Shown one piece after another: positions 1-7,858 of a DNA stretch of 64,000 nucleotides. How positions within the stretch are numbered: the stretch's first letter is position 1; each line of letters starts with the position of its first letter. The stretch is from Pseudophaeobacter sp. EL27 (GTDB lineage: Bacteria; Pseudomonadota; Alphaproteobacteria; Rhodobacterales; Rhodobacteraceae): positions 46,684-110,683 of the forward strand of contig NZ_OMPQ01000010.1 in the NCBI RefSeq assembly GCF_900313025.1. Direction: 5' to 3'. A model generated the notes under the pieces. It made no database searches, was not told where the DNA came from, and saw only the letters and a program-made list of their open reading frames with translations. The translations under genes were made by a program, and so were the position numbers.

Positions 1-1
1 T

Positions 2-793
2 CTGGCCACCAAACACTCGGGCGAGGGGCTGGCGGCAGTGCGGGAGGGCGCGCCGATTTCCTCCCAGACCATCGCCAGCACCGTTGAAGGGTCGCTGAAG
101 CGGTTGCAGACGGATTACATCGACCTCTACCAGTTCCACTGGCCCAATCGCGGCAGCTATATGTTTCGCAAAAATTGGGATTATGATCCCTCAAGCCAGA
201 ACCGGGAAGAGACCCTGGACAATATGCGCGACTGTCTGGAGGCGCTGCAGGGGCAGGTCGATAAGGGCAATATCCGCGCCTTTGGTCTGAGCAATGAAAG
301 CGCCTGGGGCACGGCGCAATGGCTGCGACTGGCCGAGGAGGGGCAGGGGCCCAGAGTGGCGTCGATCCAGAATGAGTATTCGCTGATTTGCCGGATGTAT
401 GACACCGACCTAGCCGAGCTGAGCGTCAATGAGGAGGTGGGGCTATTGGCCTTTTCACCGCTGGGCACGGGGTTGTTGACGGGCAAGTATCAGGAGGGCG
501 CAGTGCCGGAAGGGTCGCGTAAATCCATCGTGCCTGAGCTGGGCGGGCGCCATTCCCCACGGGTCTACGGCGCGGTAGCGGCCTATTTGGAGATCGCGCA
601 ACGTCACGGGTTGGACCCGGTACATATGGCCCTGGCCTGGTGCCGCACCCGGCCCTTTATGGCCAGTGCGATCTTTGGCGCGACAACGCAAGCCCAATTG
701 GAACATGCGCTGAAATCGGCTGAGCTGGATCTGTCTGCCGAGGTGCTGGCAGAGATCAACCAGGCCCATCGCGCCCATCCGATGCCCTATTGA
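2..793 (+). CDS. Aldo/keto reductase, 5' truncated by the window edge
   Basis: The frame is open from base 2, so the true start lies upstream; 263 residues are visible. It reads as the C-terminal two thirds of an NAD(P)H-dependent aldo/keto reductase of the Tas/YajO-like group. Visible landmarks are the barrel strand DYIDLYQFHWP, the NIRAFGLSNES strand, the SIQNEYSL segment and the C-terminal cofactor-binding stretch ending IFGATTQAQLEHAL. The catalytic Asp/Tyr region lies before the window and cannot be checked. The substrate is unknown. The gene converges with the minus-strand regulator that follows. The family call is safe; no physiological role can be given. Confidence 0.88.
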   Translation: MATKHSGEGLAAVREGAPISSQTIASTVEGSLKRLQTDYIDLYQFHWPNRGSYMFRKNWDYDPSSQNREETLDNMRDCLEALQGQVDKGNIRAFGLSNESAWGTAQWLRLAEEGQGPRVASIQNEYSLICRMYDTDLAELSVNEEVGLLAFSPLGTGLLTGKYQEGAVPEGSRKSIVPELGGRHSPRVYGAVAAYLEIAQRHGLDPVHMALAWCRTRPFMASAIFGATTQAQLEHALKSAELDLSAEVLAEINQAHRAHPMPY

Positions 794-856
794 TGGGGGA
801 GGAGGAGCTCCCGCCTGCGCCAGATGCATTAAAATGCCTCTTTGCAGTTGGGCCCG

Positions 857-877
857 GCGCCGCGCTACGCGCGGCGC
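857..877. repeat. Perfect GC-rich hairpin
   Basis: Arms gcgccgcgc and gcgcggcgc (9 bp) around the loop tac. It lies in the gap between two convergent genes. There is no T-run on either strand, so it may block read-through or be a Rho-dependent end rather than a classic terminator. Confidence 0.5.
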
Positions 878-903
878 AAGAAAAAGGAAGAGACTGCTGA
901 GAA

Positions 904-935
904 GCCGCTCAGGGGCAGAGCTGCCTCTGAGCGGC
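904..935. repeat. 14-bp stem-loop between convergent genes
   Basis: Arms gccgctcaggggca and tgcctctgagcggc pair over 14 positions with one G-T wobble and a gagc loop. It is the second hairpin in the 794-1031 gap and probably helps to separate the convergent transcripts. No T-run follows. Confidence 0.45.
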
Positions 936-965
936 CAGCTCAAGTCTAATCCCACAGGCTCCACC

Positions 966-1009
966 TCAAGGGTAAACCCTGCTGCGCAGGGCCGCGAGGC
1001 GGCCCTTGA
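966..1009. repeat. 44-bp REP-like element with two inner hairpins (copy 1)
   Basis: Outer arms tcaaggg and cccttga enclose two adjacent hairpins: ccctgc/gcaggg (loop tgc) and gccgc/gcggc (loop gag). A second element at 25449-25492 has the same length, the same outer arms and the same two-hairpin layout, but different, compensating stem bases. This suggests a dispersed extragenic palindromic family. Confidence 0.5.
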
Positions 1010-1031
1010 CCCGGCGCCTGCCGGGTGAAGG

Positions 1032-2069
1032 TCAATGGGTGGTGGGGCGCGGCGTTTCGGGGCGGGACTGTCCCGAGCTGCCAAAGCTGGCCTTGTCTGG
1101 GGTATTGCGGGCCTGACGCAGCTCTCGTGCCGAGGTGCCATGGGCCACACGGAAGGCGCGGGCAAAGCTGGAGGGCGAGGTGAACCCTGTCGCCAAGCCC
1201 ACCTCCATCAGGGACAGATCGGTGTCGCTGACCAGGCGGCGGGCTTCTGCCAGGCGCAGGTGCAGATAGTGGTCCTGCGGCGTGGTCCCCAGACGCAGGC
1301 GGAACTGCTGTTGCAGGCTGCGCGGGCTGGTGCCCAGACGTTCGGCAATTTTGCTCAGGGTGAGCGGCTCATCCAGAGCGGATTCCATCAGCGCATTGGC
1401 CTTGGCTGTCAGGGCGTTGTGCTTATGCCCCCCAAGGCGGCTTTGGGGCCGTGTCGGAGCCGCAGGGCCGTCATAGAGGAACAGGCCGGCAACCCGAGCG
1501 GCAAAGCCGGCCCCGTGGCGGCAGCTGATGATATGCAACATCATCTCAATCGCCGGGGTGGCGCCACCGGATGTCAGGCGTTCCTCCGAGACGGTGAAAC
1601 GGTCATTGCGGCAGTCTACCTCAGGGAAACGATTGGCAAAGTTCTCCAGATCTTCCCAGTGGGTGGTGGCTGGATGGCCCTGCAACAGGCCGGCCTCTGC
1701 CATCAGCCAGGGGCCGCCATCAATGCCGGCAATGGTGGTGCCTTTGGCAGCGATACGACGCAGACCTGCCAGCAGGCTTGGGGTGGCCTGGCGGGCCAGC
1801 TGGAAGCCGGCCACCACGATCAGGAGCTCGCAGTCTTCAAGGCGGGCCAGCGGAAAGCCGGGCACGGTGAGGCCGCTGGTGAGCATTGGCTGCTCCTCGG
1901 TGGCGCTGACATAGTCCCAGTCAAAGACGCAGCGCCCGGCCAGCCGGTTGGCGGCGCGCATCGGATCGACGGCGGCCGCAAAAGAGAGCGTGTTGCATTC
2001 ATCAAGCACCAGCACCGCTGTTTTCAGCGGGCGATGTTCGGGTTGCAGGATGTTTTTTGCGGATTTCAT
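1032..2069 (-). CDS. GlxA/CdhR-type AraC family regulator of carnitine catabolism
   Basis: A 345-residue regulator: an N-terminal DJ-1/PfpI-like (class I amidotransferase-like) ligand domain at about residues 15-180, then a C-terminal AraC/XylS double HTH at about 225-320 (SKIAERLGTSPRSLQQQFR, then GLATGFTSPSSFARAFR). GlxA-family proteins are ligand-responsive activators, and CdhR of Pseudomonas controls carnitine dehydrogenase genes. This gene is divergent from the carnitine genes across a 133-bp shared promoter region, so the same role is inferred. The ATG at 2069 was chosen because the upstream extension of the frame (to 2333) would cover the intergenic region and the next gene's start. 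The ligand itself is not shown by sequence. Confidence 0.85.
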   Translation of the reverse strand: MKSAKNILQPEHRPLKTAVLVLDECNTLSFAAAVDPMRAANRLAGRCVFDWDYVSATEEQPMLTSGLTVPGFPLARLEDCELLIVVAGFQLARQATPSLLAGLRRIAAKGTTIAGIDGGPWLMAEAGLLQGHPATTHWEDLENFANRFPEVDCRNDRFTVSEERLTSGGATPAIEMMLHIISCRHGAGFAARVAGLFLYDGPAAPTRPQSRLGGHKHNALTAKANALMESALDEPLTLSKIAERLGTSPRSLQQQFRLRLGTTPQDHYLHLRLAEARRLVSDTDLSLMEVGLATGFTSPSSFARAFRVAHGTSARELRQARNTPDKASFGSSGQSRPETPRPTTH

Positions 2070-2202
2070 CAACTTCGATTCGCTTGGTGTAAACTGTCTG
2101 TGCAAAGGCTGAGGCAGACTAGGCTTTGAAGCAAACAGGAATCTGGGGAAGAGCTTGGGGATAACTCTAGGCAAAACCCTGTACATTGCGGGGAAAACCA
2201 AA
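2070..2202. promoter_or_regulatory. Divergent promoter region, regulator / carnitine operon
   Basis: 133 bp between the two divergent starts. It is more AT-rich than its surroundings (for example caaagcctagtctgcc and the aaaacc stretches) and must hold both promoters and any CdhR-type operator. I do not see an unambiguous dyad, so no operator is assigned. Confidence 0.5.
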
Positions 2203-3120
2203 ATGCCTCTGAATATGAACAAAAACGTCTTTATCACCTGTGCCGTGACCGGCTCTGGCGGCAGCCAGGATCGCAGCCCGCACGTGCCGCGTTCGCCCCA
2301 GCAAATCGCTGAAAGCGCGATCGCTGCGGCCAAGGCTGGCGCTGCTGTGGTGCATTGCCATGTGCGCGACCCCGAGACAGGCGCGCCTTCGCGCGATCTG
2401 GCGCTTTACCGTGAAGTGACCGACCGCATTCGCGACAGCGATACTGATGTGGTGCTGAACCTGACCGCCGGCATGGGCGGCGATATGGTGTTTGGTGATG
2501 TTGAGAACCCGCTGCCGGTCAATGAGGCCGGGACTGATATGATCGGCGCCACTGCGCGGATGGCCCATATCGCCGAATGCCTGCCAGAGATCTGCACGCT
2601 GGACTGCGGCACCATGAACTTTGCCGAAGCCGATTATGTGATGACCAACACGCCTGGCATGCTGCGCGCTATGGGCCAGATGATGGCGGATCTGGGCGTG
2701 AAGCCCGAGATTGAGGCCTTTGACACTGGCCATCTTTGGTTTGCCAAAGAGCTGGAAAAAGAGGGCATCCTGCAAAGTCCTGCTTTGGTGCAGCTCTGCA
2801 TGGGAGTGCCATGGGGCGCGCCAAATGATCTCAATACATTCATGGCCATGGTCAACAATGTGCCGACGAGCTGGAACTGGTCGGCCTTTTCCTTGGGGCG
2901 GGATCAAATGGCCTATGTGGCGGCAGCAATCCTGGCAGGTGGCAATGTGCGGGTTGGGCTTGAGGACAATCTCTGGCTCGATAAGGGCGTGCTGGCCGAG
3001 AACTACCAGCTGGTAGAACGCGCTGGCACCATCATTGAGAACATGGGCGGCAAGCTGATGGGGCCGGAAGAGGTGCGCGCGCAGCTGGGCCTGACCAAAC
3101 GCGCACCCGTCGCGAAGTAA
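2203..3120 (+). CDS. BKACE (DUF849) 3-keto-5-aminohexanoate cleavage family enzyme, likely 3-dehydrocarnitine cleavage
   Basis: A 305-residue TIM-barrel protein of the beta-keto acid cleavage enzyme family (formerly DUF849). These zinc enzymes condense a beta-keto acid with acetyl-CoA to give acetoacetate and a new acyl-CoA. The zinc-binding HCH pair (VVHCHVRDP, about residues 49-57) and the late Glu (VGLEDN) are present. Next to carnitine dehydrogenase, the expected substrate is 3-dehydrocarnitine and the product betainyl-CoA. The ATG at 2203 has a gggga motif about 8 bp upstream; a second in-frame ATG at 2215 is possible. The substrate is inferred from context. Confidence 0.88.
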   Translation: MPLNMNKNVFITCAVTGSGGSQDRSPHVPRSPQQIAESAIAAAKAGAAVVHCHVRDPETGAPSRDLALYREVTDRIRDSDTDVVLNLTAGMGGDMVFGDVENPLPVNEAGTDMIGATARMAHIAECLPEICTLDCGTMNFAEADYVMTNTPGMLRAMGQMMADLGVKPEIEAFDTGHLWFAKELEKEGILQSPALVQLCMGVPWGAPNDLNTFMAMVNNVPTSWNWSAFSLGRDQMAYVAAAILAGGNVRVGLEDNLWLDKGVLAENYQLVERAGTIIENMGGKLMGPEEVRAQLGLTKRAPVAK

Positions 3121-3127
3121 ACAGACG

Positions 3128-3157
3128 GCAATGGGGAGCATATGTGCTCCCCATTGC
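3128..3157 (+). promoter_or_regulatory. 13-bp perfect stem-loop in the BKACE-dehydrogenase gap
   Basis: Arms gcaatggggagca and tgctccccattgc around a tatg loop, starting 8 bp after the BKACE stop. There is no T-run after it, so it fits an mRNA-stabilising or processing hairpin, or partial termination inside the operon. Two more hairpins follow at 3246-3262 (ccctccc/gggaggg) and about 3273-3290 (cccgtgc/gcacggg), giving the dehydrogenase a structured leader. Confidence 0.5.
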
Positions 3158-3314
3158 AACGCCTGTGCAGCACGTGTGGACAGACCAAGTGGTGTTTTGA
3201 CAAAGATAAAGAGGGCTGGGCCCGGCCCGGGGAGGAAGCAAAGCGCCCTCCCGTGGGGAGGGTCGGGCGCTGCCCGTGCAGATGCACGGGGCAATCGCAA
3301 GTGGAAATGAATTC

Positions 3315-4787
3315 ATGAAAACAGCAGCAATCATCGGTGGCGGTGTTATTGGCGGCGGCTGGGCCGCGCGGTTCTTGCTCAATGGCTGGGATGTGCGGGT
3401 TTTTGACCCCGATCCCGAGGCCGAGCGCAAAATCGGCGAGGTGTTGGACAATGCGCGGCGTTCCTTGCCGGGGCTTGGCAATGTGGCCTTGCCGGCAGAG
3501 GGAAACCTCAGCTTTCACGCCAGCCTGGCCGAGGCTGTGTCGGGTGCGGATTGGATTCAGGAAAGCGTACCAGAGCGGCTGGATCTGAAGCAGAAGGTCT
3601 ATGCCGATCTTGAAAAACACTGCGATGCGGATGCGGTGATCGGCTCTTCCACCTCGGGCTTCAAGCCTTCCGAGCTACAGCAGGGGCGGGGCAATGCGGG
3701 CCAGATCGTGGTGGCGCATCCCTTTAACCCGGTTTATCTGCTGCCGCTGGCCGAGGTCGTCACCACTGCCGCCAATTCCGAACTGGTGATCGCGCGCAGC
3801 AAAGAGATCCTGACAGGCATTGGCATGTTCCCGCTGCATCTGAAGAACGAGATCGACGCCCATGTGGCGGATCGCTTCCTTGAGGCGGTCTGGCGTGAGG
3901 CGCTTTGGCTGGTCAAGGATGGCATCGCCACCACCGAGGAAATTGACAATGCCATTCGCTATGGCTTTGGCATTCGCTGGGCGCAGATGGGTCTGTTCGA
4001 CACCTACCGCGTGGCGGGCGGTGAAGCGGGCATGAAGCATTTCATGGCGCAGTTTGGCCCCTGCCTTACCTCGCCTTGGACCAAGCTGATGGATGTGCCG
4101 GAGTTCACTGATGAGCTGGTGGATCTGATTGCGGGCCAATCGGATGCGCAGTCCGGGCATTTGTCGATCCGCGAGATGGAGCGTATTCGCGATGACAATC
4201 TGGTGGGGATGATGCGGGCGCTGGGGGCCAATGATTGGGGCACCGGTGCGCTGCAAAACGCCCATGACAAAAGCCTGGAAGACGGGGCGGGACTGGTCAA
4301 TTCCATTGCAGAGTTGACTGACCTGAGCCAGCCGGTGCTGACCCAGAGCCGTATCGTGCCGCTGGATTGGACGGATTATAACGGCCATATGACCGAGAGC
4401 CGCTACCTGGATGCCTTTGCCCAGTCGACCGACCGGTTGATGGCGGTGATTGGCTGTGACGCCGAATACATTGCCAATGGTGGCAGCTATTTTACTGCTG
4501 AAACCCATATCCGCCATATTGATGAGGTGCATGCCGGCCAGCCTATTCAGATCAGAACTCGAGTGATCATGGGAGCAGGCAAGAAGATGCATCTCTGGCA
4601 TGAAATGTATGAAGGGGAGCGGCTGCTGGCCACTGGCGAGCATATGTTGTTGCATGTGGATCTGAAAACCCGCCGCTCGGCACCGCCTGCGGCGCATATT
4701 GAGGCCAATCTGGTGAAACTGGCCGAAGCGCATGCCGCGCTGGAGGCGCCAGAAGGGCTGGGTCGGGCCATCGGAGCACCAAGATGA
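3315..4787 (+). CDS. L-carnitine dehydrogenase fused to a hotdog thioesterase (betainyl-CoA thioesterase)
   Basis: A 490-residue two-domain fusion. Residues 1 to about 290 form a 3-hydroxyacyl-CoA dehydrogenase-like NAD domain: GGGVIGGGW Rossmann loop near the N terminus, VAHPFNP motif, and a helical C-terminal part. This matches L-carnitine 3-dehydrogenase (carnitine to 3-dehydrocarnitine). About residues 335-470 form a 4-hydroxybenzoyl-CoA thioesterase-like hotdog fold (DWTDYNGHMTESRYLDAF), expected to release glycine betaine from betainyl-CoA. In Pseudomonas these are separate proteins, whereas fused forms are known in Alphaproteobacteria such as Sinorhizobium. ATG 3315 was chosen because the Rossmann strand begins two residues later. 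The next gene overlaps by 4 bp. Confidence 0.92.
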   Translation: MKTAAIIGGGVIGGGWAARFLLNGWDVRVFDPDPEAERKIGEVLDNARRSLPGLGNVALPAEGNLSFHASLAEAVSGADWIQESVPERLDLKQKVYADLEKHCDADAVIGSSTSGFKPSELQQGRGNAGQIVVAHPFNPVYLLPLAEVVTTAANSELVIARSKEILTGIGMFPLHLKNEIDAHVADRFLEAVWREALWLVKDGIATTEEIDNAIRYGFGIRWAQMGLFDTYRVAGGEAGMKHFMAQFGPCLTSPWTKLMDVPEFTDELVDLIAGQSDAQSGHLSIREMERIRDDNLVGMMRALGANDWGTGALQNAHDKSLEDGAGLVNSIAELTDLSQPVLTQSRIVPLDWTDYNGHMTESRYLDAFAQSTDRLMAVIGCDAEYIANGGSYFTAETHIRHIDEVHAGQPIQIRTRVIMGAGKKMHLWHEMYEGERLLATGEHMLLHVDLKTRRSAPPAAHIEANLVKLAEAHAALEAPEGLGRAIGAPR

Positions 4788-5554
4788 GCACTGCGTCAAA
4801 ACGGGTTCTGATCACCGCAGGTGGCTCCGGGATTGGCCGCGCCATGGCCGAGGGGTTTGCCGCGGCAGGGTTTGAGGTCTGGGTTACCGATCTCAATCCC
4901 GAAACCGTGGCCAATCTGCCTGAGGGCTGGCGTGGCACAGTCGCCAATGCGGCCGATGAAGCATCCGTGCAGGCGCTGTTTGCGGAGATCGCAGAGCACT
5001 GGGGCGGCCTGGAGGTGCTTTGCGCCAATGCCGGCATTGCCGGGCCCACGGCTTTGGTTGAGGATGTCGCTCTGGACGATTGGCGCTCTTGTGTCAGCGT
5101 CAATCTGGAGGGGGCATTTTTGGCCGCAAAATATGCCACCCCGATGATGAAGGCAGCCAAGGCCGGGTCAATCATTGTGACCTCTTCAACGGCGGGGCAG
5201 TACGGCTATCCAAACCGGGCGCCCTATGCAGCCGCCAAATGGGCCATGGTGGGGCTGACCAAAACCCTGGCGATGGAGCTGGGCCCCTTTGGCATTCGCG
5301 CCAATGTGATCTGTCCTGGCGCGGTGGAAGGCCCTCGTATGGAGGGGGTTTTGGAGCGTGAAGCCGCAGCCAAGGGTATGACCCGGGATCAGGTCTACGA
5401 GGGCTATGCCTCTGGCACCTCGATGCGCAGCTTTGTTGAGGCACGGGATATCGCCAATATGGCGGTGTTCCTGGGCTCTGATGCGGCACGACTGGTTTCA
5501 GGCCAGGTGATTGCGGTGGATGGCCATACGGAGAACCCGGATCCCAAAATTTAG
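4784..5554 (+). CDS. Short-chain dehydrogenase/reductase in the carnitine operon
   Basis: A 256-residue classical SDR: cofactor loop TAGGSGIGRA (residues 11-20), NAG motif at about 82-84, catalytic Ser at about 134-135, and Tyr148/Lys152 in YAAAK. It starts inside the stop of the dehydrogenase fusion (ATGA overlap), so it is translationally coupled and part of the same pathway. The reaction is not visible from sequence. Possibilities include a D-carnitine or other hydroxy-betaine dehydrogenase that feeds 3-dehydrocarnitine, but that is inference from position. Confidence 0.85.
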   Translation: MSTASKRVLITAGGSGIGRAMAEGFAAAGFEVWVTDLNPETVANLPEGWRGTVANAADEASVQALFAEIAEHWGGLEVLCANAGIAGPTALVEDVALDDWRSCVSVNLEGAFLAAKYATPMMKAAKAGSIIVTSSTAGQYGYPNRAPYAAAKWAMVGLTKTLAMELGPFGIRANVICPGAVEGPRMEGVLEREAAAKGMTRDQVYEGYASGTSMRSFVEARDIANMAVFLGSDAARLVSGQVIAVDGHTENPDPKI

Positions 5555-5569
5555 GGTCGGGTGAAACTT

Positions 5570-5607
5570 GCTCAGGCTCAAGCCGTTGCCACGGCTTGAG
5601 CCTGAGC
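5570..5607. terminator. 17-bp perfect palindrome between convergent genes
   Basis: Arms of 17 bp (gctcaggctcaagccgt and its exact complement) around a tgcc loop. It starts 16 bp after the SDR stop and lies about 60 bp from the end of the minus-strand XRE gene. The position fits a bidirectional end of the carnitine operon and the regulator, though neither side has a T-run. Confidence 0.6.
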
Positions 5608-5668
5608 GGTGCGCTGGCGCGCACCTGACGCAGGGCGCATCGGTACGCTGCAGAACGCCAACCCGGCG

Positions 5669-6550
5669 TTATGGCTGGGGCGGGCTCTGGTTGCTGATCG
5701 CGGCCTTGAGGGCGCGCAGGCGACCGGAGACCTGCCGCGCGGTGATATCGGCCTCGCGGATCAGATGGTCGAAATGGGTGGTAAAGGTCTCGATCCGCTC
5801 GAGATCTCGAAACGCGATGTAATGGCTGCCGGCATAAAACACACAGAGCAGCGGACCAAAGATGGTCAGCGGTGAGGAAAACAACCGTTTGGCATCAAAA
5901 AGATAGATCCGCAGGCGCGGGTAGAGCTGGGTGGTGAGGCGTTCGAACTGATCCAGCTGTTCCAGGCGGATCTCCAACGGCAGGCCTGAGTAATAGCCGG
6001 TGGCATGGGCAAAACTCTCCAGCTCGTAGATTGGCATGGCGATCTCATAGTCCGACTGCGACTGGCGCATCCAGGACAAACGGTCCTCTGAGGCGCCAAT
6101 CGCCTGATCCGCCGTCCGCCCCAGATGCGGTGCATATTCCCATTCAAGCAGGGCGCGGGTCTTGAGCATATCCGGTAGCGCCGCGGGCACATGGCGGATT
6201 TTGTAGCCTGCCGCCTCGCGGTGCCAGTCAAAAATCCGCTGATCCACGAGGGCGCGCGGCGCCTCGCTTAAGGACAGGCTGGAGGCCATCAGTTCAGCGG
6301 CGCTTTCGGGGCGGTCCGAGAGCGACAACAGCCAATCGGCTGAGACCCCCAGCACCGAGGCACAGGCGCCAACAACATGGGCATTGGGCAGCCGGGCGCC
6401 TTCATCGTTCAGCAGTTGAGAAATGGTCGAGCGATCAACGCCGGTATCGCGCGCCAAAGCGCTTTGGCTGAGGCCACTGTCTTTGAGGGCGCGAATGAGA
6501 CGGTGGCGAAACTGTTCGGCGCGAAGCCGTTTGTCGATTTTATGCGGCAT
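5669..6550 (-). CDS. XRE family transcriptional regulator with long C-terminal domain
   Basis: 293 residues. The N-terminal helix-turn-helix (about residues 14-70: LKDSGLSQSALARDTGVDRSTISQLLN) is a standard XRE/Cro domain. The rest (about 75-290) has no motif I recognise. It contains YYSGLPLEIRLEQLDQFERLT and IYLFDAKRLFSSPLTIFG, which look like a sensor or effector fold found in related proteobacterial regulators. The start codon is preceded within 16 bp by a perfect dyad (tgataagtatca), so autoregulation is likely. It may act on the DUF2061/desaturase pair that diverges from it. No target can be proven here. Confidence 0.78.
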   Translation of the reverse strand: MPHKIDKRLRAEQFRHRLIRALKDSGLSQSALARDTGVDRSTISQLLNDEGARLPNAHVVGACASVLGVSADWLLSLSDRPESAAELMASSLSLSEAPRALVDQRIFDWHREAAGYKIRHVPAALPDMLKTRALLEWEYAPHLGRTADQAIGASEDRLSWMRQSQSDYEIAMPIYELESFAHATGYYSGLPLEIRLEQLDQFERLTTQLYPRLRIYLFDAKRLFSSPLTIFGPLLCVFYAGSHYIAFRDLERIETFTTHFDHLIREADITARQVSGRLRALKAAISNQSPPQP

Positions 6551-6554
6551 GTGG

Positions 6555-6566
6555 TGATAAGTATCA
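6555..6566. promoter_or_regulatory. Candidate operator dyad upstream of the XRE gene
   Basis: tgataagtatca is a perfect inverted repeat (tgata-ag-tatca), 5-16 bp in front of the XRE start and about 100 bp upstream of the divergent DUF2061 gene. Position and size suit a Cro/XRE-type operator. Function is inferred. Confidence 0.45.
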
Positions 6567-6660
6567 TCATTGATGAGAAAAGTTAACTACATTCAGAATT
6601 CTGCACAACACCTTCTGGCTCTACTACTCGCCTAACGACATCAGTAGGAGCAAGATCCAG

Positions 6661-6918
6661 ATGGAAACACGCAAACGATCCCTTGTTAAGGCTTTGGTCT
6701 GGAACGCAATTGGATTTGCCTCCATGACACTGGTTGGGTTTTTGGCGACAGGGTCTGCCAGCCTGGGCGGTACAATGGCTGTGATCAATACCGCGCTTGG
6801 GTTCGCTTGCTATGTGATCTATGAGCGGGTCTGGACCCGGGTCAGCTGGGGGCGCTGCAGCGAGACTGGGAGCTTTGCTCAGGTTGGTGGCCAGGTTGGC
6901 GGGCAAGCCAATGTCTGA
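6661..6918 (+). CDS. DUF2061 small inner-membrane protein
   Basis: 85 residues. The opening RSLVKALVWNAIGF and the two hydrophobic segments (about residues 10-30 and 38-55), with YVIYERVWTRVSWGR between them and a polar tail, match the DUF2061 family of small membrane proteins of unknown function. A good aggag ribosome site precedes the ATG. The last 8 bp overlap the desaturase start, so the two are probably co-expressed and may act together at the membrane. Confidence 0.8.
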   Translation: METRKRSLVKALVWNAIGFASMTLVGFLATGSASLGGTMAVINTALGFACYVIYERVWTRVSWGRCSETGSFAQVGGQVGGQANV

Positions 6919-7840
6919 GCCGCAACACAACATCGACTGCGGTATTGCGATGCCGCGTGGTGTGGAATGGGGCACTCTGGCGCTGATCCTGGTTTGCTAC
7001 GGGCTCTGGATCTTGGTGTTGGCCCTGCTGCCGCAGGTCAGCCTAACCCTGACGGTGATTTGTCTTGGCGGGCTGGCGGCGCTGCATTCCTCGCTCACTC
7101 ATGAGGCGCTGCATGGGCACCCGTTTCGCAACCGCCTGCTGAACGAGGCGTTGCTGTTCCTGCCGCTCACCCTGTTTATTCCCTACGGCAGGTTCCGTGA
7201 CACCCATCTGGCGCACCACCAGGATGAGCGGCTGACAGATCCCTATGATGATCCAGAGAGCAATTTTCAGGATCCCGCAGTCTGGGCGCAGATGCCGGGC
7301 TGGCGGCGGCGGTTGATGCGGGTAAACAATACGCTGCTGGGGCGGGTGGTCTTGGGGCCACTGATGGGACAGATCTGTTTTATGGCAGAGGACTGGCATC
7401 TGGTGCGGATGGGCGACAGGGGCGTTCTGAGGGACTGGGTCTTGCATGCATTGGGCGTGGGGCTGGTGCTATGGATTGCCCTTGCGACGCCAACGCCGCT
7501 CTGGGCGCTTTGTTTTGGGGCCTATATCGGGCTGGCTCTGGTGAAGATCCGCACCTTTCTGGAGCATCGCGCGCATCAGGACTGCCACAGCCGTACTGTG
7601 GTGATTGAGGATCGCGGACCGTTGGCCTGGCTGTTTCTGAACAATAATCTGCATATCGTGCACCACCTGCACCCCGGCGTGCCCTGGTATGCGCTGCCAA
7701 GGCTGTATCAGGCCAACCGAGAGAGCTACCTGGAGGCCAACCAGGGCTATCACTATCGCAGCTACAGCGAGGTCTTTGCCCGCTATCTTCTGCGCAGCAA
7801 GGATCCGGTGCCACATCCGCTCTGGTCTTCCAAAGACTAG
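6911..7840 (+). CDS. Fatty acid desaturase family membrane di-iron enzyme
   Basis: 309 residues with several hydrophobic segments and the three histidine boxes of membrane desaturases/hydroxylases: HEALHGHP (about residues 66-73), DTHLAHHQDE and NNNLHIVHHLHPG. Such enzymes use O2 and a ferredoxin or NADH electron supply to desaturate or hydroxylate lipid chains or related substrates. The ATG at 6911 was used because upstream codons of the longer frame belong to the overlapping DUF2061 gene. Whether the substrate is a phospholipid acyl chain, an ornithine lipid or a carotenoid is not visible. Confidence 0.85.
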   Translation: MSEPQHNIDCGIAMPRGVEWGTLALILVCYGLWILVLALLPQVSLTLTVICLGGLAALHSSLTHEALHGHPFRNRLLNEALLFLPLTLFIPYGRFRDTHLAHHQDERLTDPYDDPESNFQDPAVWAQMPGWRRRLMRVNNTLLGRVVLGPLMGQICFMAEDWHLVRMGDRGVLRDWVLHALGVGLVLWIALATPTPLWALCFGAYIGLALVKIRTFLEHRAHQDCHSRTVVIEDRGPLAWLFLNNNLHIVHHLHPGVPWYALPRLYQANRESYLEANQGYHYRSYSEVFARYLLRSKDPVPHPLWSSKD

Positions 7841-7858
7841 CTCTGCATAAAGGCGGCC

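Noticed and set aside
455..1165. 236-residue minus-strand frame over the aldo/keto reductase end and gap
   Set aside because: It crosses the stop of a real gene and the hairpin-rich gap; the composition is Pro/Ala/Arg-rich without motifs.
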